Assembly: GCA_020639115.1 (NCBI GenBank)
Contig: JACKHG010000002.1
Span: 558,001-622,000, forward strand
Length of the DNA: 64,000 bases
Reading direction: 5' to 3'
Origin: Phycisphaerales bacterium
Lineage (GTDB): Bacteria > Planctomycetota > Phycisphaerae > UBA1845
In this document: positions 23,401 through 31,478 of the stretch, piece by piece
How the letters are laid out: the number at the start of each line of letters is the position of its first letter
Numbering within the stretch: the stretch's first letter is position 1
Notes under the pieces: generated by a model
The model's input: only the letters and a program-made list of their open reading frames with translations
Told to the model about the DNA's origin: nothing
Database searches by the model: none
Program-made: the position numbers and the translations under genes

Positions 23401-24675
23401 TCAGCCCTTCGCCGTCATCTTGCCCTTGAACGACGCGATCATCTTCTCGACCGACAGCCCGGTCTGGTAGATGCCGCCAAACCCCATCCCGTGCACCATC
23501 TCGTGCTGCATGTACGACTGCGGAACGGGATAGCCCGGCACGAACGTCACCCGCGGATCGTACTTGTACTTGTCCAGCGCGGTGTCATCGAGCACCACGT
23601 ACGGGCCCTCGTCGAGGTGCGCCTCGAAATCCGGATCCTCGATCGCTCCGAACATGAACGTCGGCTTGCCTTTCAGCGTGAACAGCTGCCACAATCCCAC
23701 CTTCAGCCAGCCGTCGGCGATCGTCTTCCAGTGACCCACCGTACCCTCGATGTTCACACCCTTGCCCACCAGCACCCGGCACGGAAAGCGCTCGACGCTC
23801 GGGTCAGCCGGCTGCACCTTGCGCGCTGCGTCCTCGAACTTCGCCCCCTCCAGCGTGATCTGCTCCGGGTCACGCGTTCCCACGCCGATCGCCGCAGCCT
23901 CGTTCGCCATGCGGATGTTCGTGTGATCCAGACCGAAGAGCCGCGCCAGCGTCACGTCCGTCGCGACCGGATCGGGCGACGCCATGATCCACCCCCACCA
24001 GAACGCGTCGTTGCTGCCCGGACCCTGCCCCTCGCCGGCCCATGCGCCGTCCACCACGTTCAGCGTCGGCTTGAACTTGCGCAGCAGCAGGGCGGTACCC
24101 TTGTAGTACGCCTCCCCCAGCCGCTGCAGGTACAGGCGATAGCTCATCGGCATCACGCCCACCCAGTTCTTGCACGCGCACGAGACCGGATCCACGAAGT
24201 GCGTCTTCGCCTTCGGTACGTTGATAATCACGTCCGCACGCTCCATGATCTCCGGCGCCGGCATGGTGCGCAGCTCGCCCGCATCCTCGCCGAAATCGAA
24301 GAGCCGCTCGGCGATCTCGTCGAGATAGATCACCCGCGCCGGCGTGTCGTTTACGCCGTGCACCAACCCCGTGTTGGCCATCACCGAGCGGCTGCTCTGG
24401 GCGTGGCCCGCGGCCTCCGCGACCCAGATGTCGCGTGCCCCCGCCTCGCGGCACAGGTCGATCAGCACGCGGATCAGCGGCGGTGACGTCGTCGAACCCG
24501 ACTTGTGGGGCATGAACAGCGTCTGATTCGGCTTGAGCAGCACGGACTTGCCCGGCTGGACGAACGCCTCGATTCCTCCGAAATGCGTGAGCGCCGTGGT
24601 CACCGCGCTGCGCAGTTCCTCCTCGGTTTCCTTCTCGTGCGGCAGTGGTGACAGCGCAACCCGGGCGGCGCTCAT
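23401..24675 (-). CDS. DUF362 domain protein
   Basis: A 424-residue protein of the DUF362 family. Family markers: VLLKPNQTLF (52-ish region), VPKAKTHFVDPVS, the CACKNWVGVMP motif and VDGAWAGEGQGPG. The function of the family is unsettled; members are often found with iron-sulfur or redox enzymes. There is no ferredoxin domain here. It is the last gene of the minus-strand metabolic operon, 28 bp after the FAD/Fe-S oxidoreductase, with AAGGGAGA before the ATG at 24675. Confidence 0.85.
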   Translation of the reverse strand: MSAARVALSPLPHEKETEEELRSAVTTALTHFGGIEAFVQPGKSVLLKPNQTLFMPHKSGSTTSPPLIRVLIDLCREAGARDIWVAEAAGHAQSSRSVMANTGLVHGVNDTPARVIYLDEIAERLFDFGEDAGELRTMPAPEIMERADVIINVPKAKTHFVDPVSCACKNWVGVMPMSYRLYLQRLGEAYYKGTALLLRKFKPTLNVVDGAWAGEGQGPGSNDAFWWGWIMASPDPVATDVTLARLFGLDHTNIRMANEAAAIGVGTRDPEQITLEGAKFEDAARKVQPADPSVERFPCRVLVGKGVNIEGTVGHWKTIADGWLKVGLWQLFTLKGKPTFMFGAIEDPDFEAHLDEGPYVVLDDTALDKYKYDPRVTFVPGYPVPQSYMQHEMVHGMGFGGIYQTGLSVEKMIASFKGKMTAKG

Positions 24676-24703
24676 GGCATTCTCCCTTCTGGTTATTGCG
24701 TGG

Positions 24704-27628
24704 TTATGATTTCTCCAGGGCCTTCGCGACGACCTCGGCGAAGTGCAGCGGCTCGCGCCCCGCGCCCTGGGCGATCTGCTCGTGACAACTGAAGCCCTCG
24801 ACGATGATCCAGTCGGCCTCGCCCGCGTCGCGCACCGCCGGCAGCAGGTGGCGCTCCGCGATCTGCATCGACACCCGATGGTGCTCGCCCGCCTCGTACC
24901 CGAACGAACCGGCCATCCCGCAGCAGCCCTGCTCGGGCTCGCATACCTCAAGGCCCAGTTTCTTCAGCACGTTCCGCGCCCCGGCAGGATCGAGCACCGC
25001 CTTCTGGTGGCAGTGCGCGTGAAAGACCGCCTTGCCGCCAAGCTTCGGAAACTCGAAATCGTGCCGGTCGAGAAACTCGCTGAGCAGCATGCAGTTCTCG
25101 CGCACGCGCCATCCGTCGACATCGCGCGGAAAGAGGTTGTGCACCTCCTCGCGATACACCGAAATCGTGCTCGGCTCGACCCCGATCAGCGGTGTGCCGT
25201 CGCGCACAACCTGCCCCAATTGGCGCACGGCCTCTTGCAACTGCTCTTTGGCCTTGTCCAGCAGACCGTAGTGAATCAGCGGGCGCACCGCGGGCAGTCG
25301 CATCGGCGGCAGCTCCACGCGGAAGCCGAGCTGCTCAAGCACGCGCGTCGCCGCCTGCAGTATCCGCGGGAAAAAGTGATCGTTGAACGCATCCGGCAGG
25401 AGCACGACCCGCTGGCCCGTACCCGGGGCGCTGCGCCGCCGAAACCAGTCGGTGAACGTCTGCTTCGCGAACCGCGGCAACCGCCGCTCCTGGTCCACGC
25501 CGGCTGCCCACTTGCTCACCGTGCTCACCCCCGGGGCCTGCCCGAAGAAGTTCGCGACGCCCGGAGCGATCGACGCGAGCCGCGCCCACGTGCCGATGTG
25601 CCCCATCGCGTAGTGATGCCGCGGCCGCAGACGATGGTGGTAATAGTGCGCGTGAAACTCGGCCTTGTACGTGGCCATGTCCACGTTGACCGGGCACTCC
25701 TTCTTGCAACCCTTGCACCCCAGGCACAGATCGAGCGCCTCGTGGACCGCTTCGCTCCGCCAGCCCTCGTGCTGCAATTCCCCGCGCATCATCTCGAACA
25801 GCGCCCGGGCCCGCCCGCGCGTCGTGTCCCGCTCGTCGTGCGTCGCGAGGTAGCTCGGGCACATGAACGCGTCGTCCGTGCGCCGGCACTTGCCCACGCC
25901 CACGCAGCGCAGCGCCGCCCGCTCGAAACTGCCCCGATCGTCCGGGTAGCGGAAGTACGTCTCGCCGACGTGCGGCGCGTAGTCCGTCCCCAGCCGCAGG
26001 TTGGAGTCGGGCGGATACGGGTCGACGACCTTCCCGGGGTTCATCCGGCCGTCCGGGTCCCAGATCGACTTGAACGCGCGGAACGCCCGCACCAGGTCTT
26101 CACCGTACATCTTCGGCAGAAGTGCCGCCCGCGACTGGCCGTCGCCGTGCTCGCCGGAAAGCGAACCGCCGTGCGCCACGACCAGATCGGCGGCCCGGTC
26201 GATGAACCGCCGGTACTTCGCGATGCCCTCCTCCGATGCGAGATCGAACGTGATGCGGCAGTGAATACACCCATCCCCGAAATGCCCGTAGAGCGCCGCC
26301 TCGTAGTCGAACTCCTCGAGCAGCTTGCGGAACTCGCGCAGGTAATTCCCGACCTGGTCCGGGGCCACCGCCGAGTCCTCCCATCCGGGCCACGCGTCCG
26401 GCATGTTCGGCACGAAGGCCGTCGCGCCCAGCCCCGATTCACGCACCTCCCAGATGTGCTGGGCTTCCTCGTGGTCGGTGTACAGCTTCGACGTCGGCGG
26501 ATCATCCTCGCCGTTCAGCGCGTCGAGCATCTCCTGAGCCCGCGCCTTGGCCTCGTCCCGGCTGTCGCCGCCGAACTCCACCAGCAGCCAGCCATTGCCG
26601 TCCGGCAGTTGCTTGGTGTCGTCCGTGTGCAGGTCCTTGAGCTGCATGAACTGCACGAGGTGATGGTCGATGCCCTCCAGCGCCATCGGCTTGTGCTCGA
26701 GAATCCGCGGCACGTCGTCGCCGGCGGCGTACGCGTCCTTGTACCCCAGCACGACCAGGACTTTTTCCTTCGGCTCCGGCACGAGCCGCACGGTCGCCTC
26801 CAGCACGTACACACACGTGCTTTCCGAACCCACCAGCGCCCGCGCGACGTTGAACCCGCGATCCGGCAGCAGTTGCGGCAGGTTGTAGCCCGACACCCGC
26901 CGCGGAATCGCTGGGAAACGCGCGCGGATCTCCTCGGCGTACTCGTCGCGCAGCGCCCGCAAGCGCCGGTAGATCTCGCCCCGGCGGCCGCCCTCCGCGA
27001 TGATCCGCTCGAGTGTCGCGTCGTCCGTCGGCCCGACCGTCAGGTGCTCGCCGTCGTAGGTGACAATCTCCAGCTCGTGCACGTTGTCCGCCGTGCGCCC
27101 GGCCATCACCGAGTGCACGCCGCAGGAGTTGTTGCCGATCATCCCGCCGAGCGTGCAGTGGTTGTGCGTGGCGGGGTCCGGCCCGAATGTCAGTCCGTGC
27201 TTCTTCGCAGCCGCCCGCAGGTCGTCAAGAATGACGCCTGGCTGAATCCGCGCGGTCCGCTGCTCCGGATCGATCTCGAGCACGCGGTTGAGGTACTTGG
27301 ACGCGTCGATCACGACGGCGACGTTGCATGTCTGGCCGGCCAGCGCCGTGCCGCCGCCCCGCGCCACGATCGGCGCACCATGTGCGCGGCAGATTCGCAT
27401 CGTCTTGATCACGTCCTCCTTGGACTTGGGAATGACCACGCCGATGGGGACCTGCCGGTAGTTCGAGGCGTCCGTCGAGTAAATCGCCTGGCTCGTCGCG
27501 TCGAAGCGGACTTCGCCTTCGAGCGCGCCGCGCAGCGTCTGCTCCAGCTCGCGGGCATCGACCGCGGTCGCCGCCTCCGCGTAAGCCTGCTGGGTGCGCT
27601 GCCCGGCGACGTGCAGTTGCAGTCTCAT
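24704..27628 (-). CDS. Large FAD-linked oxidase with Fe-S and CCG domains (D-lactate/2-hydroxyacid dehydrogenase type)
   Basis: A 974-residue oxidoreductase of the YdiJ/Dld kind. Residues 45-230 are an FAD-binding PCMH domain (RGGGTALAGQ, GGMIGNNSCG), 270-535 an FAD-oxidase C-terminal domain (GHFGDGCIHCRI, GSLSGEHGDGQ), then a 4Fe-4S region (CVGVGKC near 575, CLGCKGCKKECP near 635) and a C-terminal CCG domain (HAHCHQKA, GCCGMAGSFG near 902). Such enzymes oxidise D-2-hydroxy acids such as D-lactate or D-2-hydroxyglutarate and pass electrons to the quinone pool. Its ATG overlaps the stop of the enolase-superfamily gene by 4 bp. Confidence 0.92.
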   Translation of the reverse strand: MRLQLHVAGQRTQQAYAEAATAVDARELEQTLRGALEGEVRFDATSQAIYSTDASNYRQVPIGVVIPKSKEDVIKTMRICRAHGAPIVARGGGTALAGQTCNVAVVIDASKYLNRVLEIDPEQRTARIQPGVILDDLRAAAKKHGLTFGPDPATHNHCTLGGMIGNNSCGVHSVMAGRTADNVHELEIVTYDGEHLTVGPTDDATLERIIAEGGRRGEIYRRLRALRDEYAEEIRARFPAIPRRVSGYNLPQLLPDRGFNVARALVGSESTCVYVLEATVRLVPEPKEKVLVVLGYKDAYAAGDDVPRILEHKPMALEGIDHHLVQFMQLKDLHTDDTKQLPDGNGWLLVEFGGDSRDEAKARAQEMLDALNGEDDPPTSKLYTDHEEAQHIWEVRESGLGATAFVPNMPDAWPGWEDSAVAPDQVGNYLREFRKLLEEFDYEAALYGHFGDGCIHCRITFDLASEEGIAKYRRFIDRAADLVVAHGGSLSGEHGDGQSRAALLPKMYGEDLVRAFRAFKSIWDPDGRMNPGKVVDPYPPDSNLRLGTDYAPHVGETYFRYPDDRGSFERAALRCVGVGKCRRTDDAFMCPSYLATHDERDTTRGRARALFEMMRGELQHEGWRSEAVHEALDLCLGCKGCKKECPVNVDMATYKAEFHAHYYHHRLRPRHHYAMGHIGTWARLASIAPGVANFFGQAPGVSTVSKWAAGVDQERRLPRFAKQTFTDWFRRRSAPGTGQRVVLLPDAFNDHFFPRILQAATRVLEQLGFRVELPPMRLPAVRPLIHYGLLDKAKEQLQEAVRQLGQVVRDGTPLIGVEPSTISVYREEVHNLFPRDVDGWRVRENCMLLSEFLDRHDFEFPKLGGKAVFHAHCHQKAVLDPAGARNVLKKLGLEVCEPEQGCCGMAGSFGYEAGEHHRVSMQIAERHLLPAVRDAGEADWIIVEGFSCHEQIAQGAGREPLHFAEVVAKALEKS

Positions 27629-28785
27629 CGCACCGTCCCTCCCACGCCGGAAACGCGGAACGAATCGGCGTCCGCCGCTTTGAACTCCAGGCCCAGGCCC
27701 GGCACGGAATCGTCCACGCACAACGTGCCGTCCACCCGCTCAGCCACCCCCTCGAGCAGCATCCCCTCGATGCGCACGTGATCGTGGAAATACTCCAGAT
27801 GGCGCATCCGCGGCAGCACACAACCCAACGCGGCGTGCAGCGCCGGCGCGCAGTGCGCCGACAGCGGCACGTCGAACGCGTCCGCCAGGTCAGCCGCCTG
27901 CAGAAAACCCGTGATCCCCCCGCAACGCGTCACGTCCGCCTGCAGCACGTCCACCGCACCCCCCTCCAGGAGCCGCCGGAAGTCCAGCGCCCGCCAGCCA
28001 TACTCCCCAGCCGCCATGTCCATCCCGCACGGCCCGCGCTCCCGCACGAAACGCAGCCCGGCTGTGTCATCCGACGGCCGCGGCTCCTCGAACCACGTCA
28101 CGCCGTGCTGCGTCCGAAAGATGCGGCCGAGTTCGATCGCCTGCGGACACGTGTAGGCCCCGTTCGCATCGACGAAGAGCGCGACGTGATCGCCGATCGC
28201 CTGCCGCGCCGTCTCGACCCGGTGCGGATCAAGCGCCGGCTGGCGTCCCACCTTCATCTTCACGCGGGGAATACCCGAACTGGCCCACCCGCCGAGCTGG
28301 TTCGCGAGCCGCGCTTCGTCGTACGACGTGAACCCGCCGCTGCCGTAGATCGGCACCGAACGCCGCGGCGCTCCCAGCAGCGTCACCAGCGACAGGTCCA
28401 GCAGTCGCGCCTTCAGATCCCACAGCGCGACGTCCACCGCCGAGATCGCCAGCGCGGTGAGCCCGCTCGTGCCCGAGTTGCGCACCGCCGCGCGCAGCGC
28501 GCGGTTCGCGGCCCGCGGAGCCATGGCGTCACGGTGCAGCACGAGCGGGGCGAGCTTGTTGGCGATCACCACAGCCGCTGCCGATTGCGCGTACGTGTAG
28601 CCGAATCCGACCCGGTCCGCCGCGTGCACGTGCACCGTCACCATCGTGGTGGAATCCCACTCCAGCGTGCCGTCGGATTCCGGGGCATCGGTCGGGATCG
28701 TGTACGCCGCGACCTCAATCCGCTCGATCGGCGCATCCGTCGTTCGTGTTGTCGCCTGCGTTGCTTCCTTCGTTGTGGTGGACAT
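27625..28785 (-). CDS. Enolase-superfamily enzyme (mandelate racemase/muconate-lactonizing type)
   Basis: A 386-residue enzyme. The catalytic KxK motif is Lys176-Met-Lys178 (RVKMKVG); metal ligands are Asp206 (VDANGAY), Glu233 (WFEEP) and Glu261 (AAGEYG); His311 (SAHCAPALH) is a likely general base. Enzymes of this type abstract a proton next to a carboxylate: racemases, cycloisomerases and sugar-acid dehydratases. The exact substrate cannot be told. It is translationally coupled to the FAD/Fe-S oxidoreductase and follows the TPP enzyme by about 50 bp. Confidence 0.9.
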   Translation of the reverse strand: MSTTTKEATQATTRTTDAPIERIEVAAYTIPTDAPESDGTLEWDSTTMVTVHVHAADRVGFGYTYAQSAAAVVIANKLAPLVLHRDAMAPRAANRALRAAVRNSGTSGLTALAISAVDVALWDLKARLLDLSLVTLLGAPRRSVPIYGSGGFTSYDEARLANQLGGWASSGIPRVKMKVGRQPALDPHRVETARQAIGDHVALFVDANGAYTCPQAIELGRIFRTQHGVTWFEEPRPSDDTAGLRFVRERGPCGMDMAAGEYGWRALDFRRLLEGGAVDVLQADVTRCGGITGFLQAADLADAFDVPLSAHCAPALHAALGCVLPRMRHLEYFHDHVRIEGMLLEGVAERVDGTLCVDDSVPGLGLEFKAADADSFRVSGVGGTVR

Positions 28786-28838
28786 GCGTCCTCTTCGTGC
28801 TCATGGTTGTGAAACGTTGCCCGGCCCGCCGAACGCGG

Positions 28839-30635
28839 TCAGCGCCGCGCCCCGGCTGGTATCCAGTTCTCCACCAGGTCCTTGAACGACTGCTTGACCA
28901 TGCCGAGCTTGTCCGGGTCGCCCTTCGCGATCGACGACAGGTACGCCTTCGCCTGCTCGAACGTGATGTGCGGCGGCAGCGGCGGAACGTTGGGATCGGT
29001 CAGCGCATCGACGACCACCGGCCGGTCCGCCGTGAGCGCCTCGTCCCACGCGGAGCCGATCCGCTCGGGGTTCTCCACGCGGATGCCCTTGAGCCCAAGC
29101 TGCTCGGCATACGCGGCGTACGAGAACGCCGGCACGTCCTGCGAACCCTCGAACTTCGGATCGCCCGCCATCACCCGCTGCTCCCAGGTCACCTGGTTGA
29201 GATCCTGGTTGTTCAGCACGCAGATGATGAGCTGCGGATTCGTCCACTCCCGCCAGTACTTCGCGATCGTGATCAGCCCGTTGTTGCCGAGCATCTGCAT
29301 CGCTCCGTCACCCACGACGGCGATGCTCGTGCGCGTCGGGTACGCAAACTTCGCCGCGATCGCGTAGGGCACGCCGGGACACATCGTCGCGAGATTGCCC
29401 GACAGCGAGGCCATCATGCCCTTGCGGATCTTCAGGTCGCGCGCAAACCAGTTGGCGGCTGACCCGGAATCGGAGGAGATGATGCAATGATCAGGGAGCC
29501 GCGGTGACAGCTCCCAGAAGAGCCGCTGGGGGTTGATCGGGTCCGCGTCGTTGTGCGCCCGCGCCTCGAGAATCTCCCACCACTCCTCGACGTCCTCCTC
29601 GATCTTCTCCCGCCACGACCGGTCCTCCTTGCGCTCGAGCAGCGGGAGCAGTTCCTGCAGCGTGAGCTTGCTGTCGCCGTGCAGCGCCACGTCCATCGGG
29701 TAGCGCAGGCTCAGCATCTTCGGCTTGATATCGATCTGCACGCCGCGCGCCTGCCCCTCTTTGGGCAGAAACTCCGCATAGGGAAAACTAGTTCCCACCA
29801 TCAGCAGGGTGTCGCAGTTCATCATCAGGTCCCAGCTCGGCCGCGTGCCCAGCAGGCCGATCGAACCCGTCACGTACGGCAGGGCGTCGGGCAGCACCGC
29901 CTTGCCCAAAAGGGCCTTCGCGACGCCGGCGCCGAGCAATTCGGCGCATTGGTGCACCTCGTCCGCGGCGTTGAGCGCGCCCGCGCCCACCAGCATCGCG
30001 ACCTTCTTGCCGCGGTTGAGCACGTCCGCCGCCCGCCCGATATCCGCCGCCTGCGGCACGATCCGCGGCCGGGTGTAGCCCACGCCGGAGAACGTCGTCC
30101 CGTGTTTGCGCGGCGGCGATTCGACCGCCGGCTGCTCCTGCACGTCGTTGGGCACGATCACGCACGTGACGCACCGCTCCGCGCGGGCGACGCGGATGGC
30201 GCAATCGATCTGGTGCCGCATCGCCCCCGGTACGGAGACCATGTGCACGTAGGGGCCCGCCACGTCCTTGAACAGCGAGATGAGGTCCACTTCCTGCTGG
30301 AAACTTGCGCCCAGCGCCGTCGTGGCCTGCTGGCCGACGATCGCGACGACCGGCTGGTGGTCCATCTTCGCGTCGTACAACCCGTTGAGCAGGTGGATCG
30401 CCCCGGGGCCGGACGTGGCCATGCACACGCCCACCTGGCCGGTGAACTTCGCGTGGGCGCACGCCATGAACGCGGCCATCTCCTCGTGACGCGTCTGGAC
30501 GAACTCGATCTTGTCCTCGGCGCGGCCCAGCGCGCCCATGATGCCGTTGATCCCGTCGCCCGGGAAACCGTAGATGCGGTGAATGTCCCAGTCGTAGAGT
30601 CGCTGGATGAGAAAATCACTAACCGTGTCTGCCAT
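28839..30635 (-). CDS. Thiamine-pyrophosphate enzyme (pyruvate oxidase/dehydrogenase-like)
   Basis: A 598-residue three-domain TPP enzyme. Glu51 (TRHEEMAAF) is the conserved activator of the thiazolium ring; GDGAMQML at 442-449 through Asn476 binds Mg-TPP; the central domain (VAMLVGAGALNAADE) has the FAD/nucleotide-binding fold of the POX group. It resembles pyruvate oxidase or PoxB-like proteins such as YdaP more than acetolactate synthase. It would convert pyruvate or another 2-oxo acid oxidatively. It is second in the operon, 30 bp after the ASRT gene. Confidence 0.9.
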   Translation of the reverse strand: MADTVSDFLIQRLYDWDIHRIYGFPGDGINGIMGALGRAEDKIEFVQTRHEEMAAFMACAHAKFTGQVGVCMATSGPGAIHLLNGLYDAKMDHQPVVAIVGQQATTALGASFQQEVDLISLFKDVAGPYVHMVSVPGAMRHQIDCAIRVARAERCVTCVIVPNDVQEQPAVESPPRKHGTTFSGVGYTRPRIVPQAADIGRAADVLNRGKKVAMLVGAGALNAADEVHQCAELLGAGVAKALLGKAVLPDALPYVTGSIGLLGTRPSWDLMMNCDTLLMVGTSFPYAEFLPKEGQARGVQIDIKPKMLSLRYPMDVALHGDSKLTLQELLPLLERKEDRSWREKIEEDVEEWWEILEARAHNDADPINPQRLFWELSPRLPDHCIISSDSGSAANWFARDLKIRKGMMASLSGNLATMCPGVPYAIAAKFAYPTRTSIAVVGDGAMQMLGNNGLITIAKYWREWTNPQLIICVLNNQDLNQVTWEQRVMAGDPKFEGSQDVPAFSYAAYAEQLGLKGIRVENPERIGSAWDEALTADRPVVVDALTDPNVPPLPPHITFEQAKAYLSSIAKGDPDKLGMVKQSFKDLVENWIPAGARR

Positions 30636-30667
30636 GGTACATCTCCCTGCTCATGGGGTTTCGTTCA

Positions 30668-31042
30668 CTAAGGGGCCGCCGCGTACGCCATCGTCGTCAT
30701 CAGCGCGTTCTCGGCCTGCCGGGAGTCGAGCCGCGTGTATTGCACGACGACCGGCACATCCGCAGCGATGACCGACGAGAAGCCGATTCCCGGCGTGATT
30801 TCCTCGGGGTCCTTCAGGCTGTTGAAGCGAATATGCCGCGTGCGCTGCGCCGGCACGATTTCCCGGTAGGGGCCCACCGGCGCGCGGTCCGCGTAGTAGA
30901 TGGTGATCTCGATGTGCGCGTCCTTGTCGCCGGCGTTGAGGATGCAGACCGCCCCGTGGCTCTTCATCTCCGGCTCGGGGCCGTGACTCCACGCGGGCAG
31001 ATAGCCCTCGGCGATCACCCATTGCCGCGCTCCCAGTTCCAT
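30668..31042 (-). CDS. Anabaena sensory rhodopsin transducer (ASRT) family protein
   Basis: A 124-residue all-beta protein. WVIAEGYLPAWSHGPEPEM, CILNAGDKDAHIEITIYYAD and YTRLDSRQAENAL are family hallmarks. ASRT was found as the soluble partner of Anabaena sensory rhodopsin; the wider family has been predicted to bind small molecules such as sugars or metabolites. No rhodopsin is present here. It is the first gene of an operon of carbon-metabolism enzymes, so I infer a ligand-binding or sensing role for that pathway. AGGAGC precedes the ATG. Confidence 0.85.
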   Translation of the reverse strand: MELGARQWVIAEGYLPAWSHGPEPEMKSHGAVCILNAGDKDAHIEITIYYADRAPVGPYREIVPAQRTRHIRFNSLKDPEEITPGIGFSSVIAADVPVVVQYTRLDSRQAENALMTTMAYAAAP

Positions 31043-31478
31043 CGTGATGCTCCTTGCTCGTGGCCGTCGGCATCGGCCGGCGGGTTTGCGGTGGTATTAA
31101 GGTCAAGTCTAGGCGGGGCGGTTGCGCTGCGGCTGAAACGTGAGTGAATTCGATGTCAGTTGCCCAGTCGCCGCCGCCCGCGCTTCGTGCGCGCAACAAC
31201 ACCCCGGCCCGTTTCACGTCGCCTGAAAATAGGGAAAAGTAGTATACCGAGGGAGTGGCTGTCAGACGGCTTGCCCTGCTTCGTCGCGACCCGCACCTGC
31301 CCGCCCCCAAGCTGCCCCCAGCGAGATCCGGGCCGCGTGAACGGCCCGCTTCCCCCCAAAACGGCGAATATGCAATAGCCCGGCCCCAGCCGCGTTACCG
31401 CTGGCAGTGGCCCTGAGCCTCTCGACGAAATGGGCCGGATATTTGCAGCCCTGCATCCGCTACCGTGAGGTACAGATT
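31043..31478. other. Divergent gap before the metabolic operon and surface protein
   Basis: A 436-bp region between divergent genes that must hold promoters for both. A -10-like TAGACT on the minus strand at about 31105-31110 lacks a clear -35. I see no gene, repeat or strong hairpin. Confidence 0.4.

Noticed and set aside
24743..27781. A 1012-residue plus-strand reading frame
   Set aside because: It is the antisense shadow of the FAD/Fe-S oxidoreductase in GC-rich DNA; the product is Arg/His-rich without domains, while the minus strand has clear motifs.
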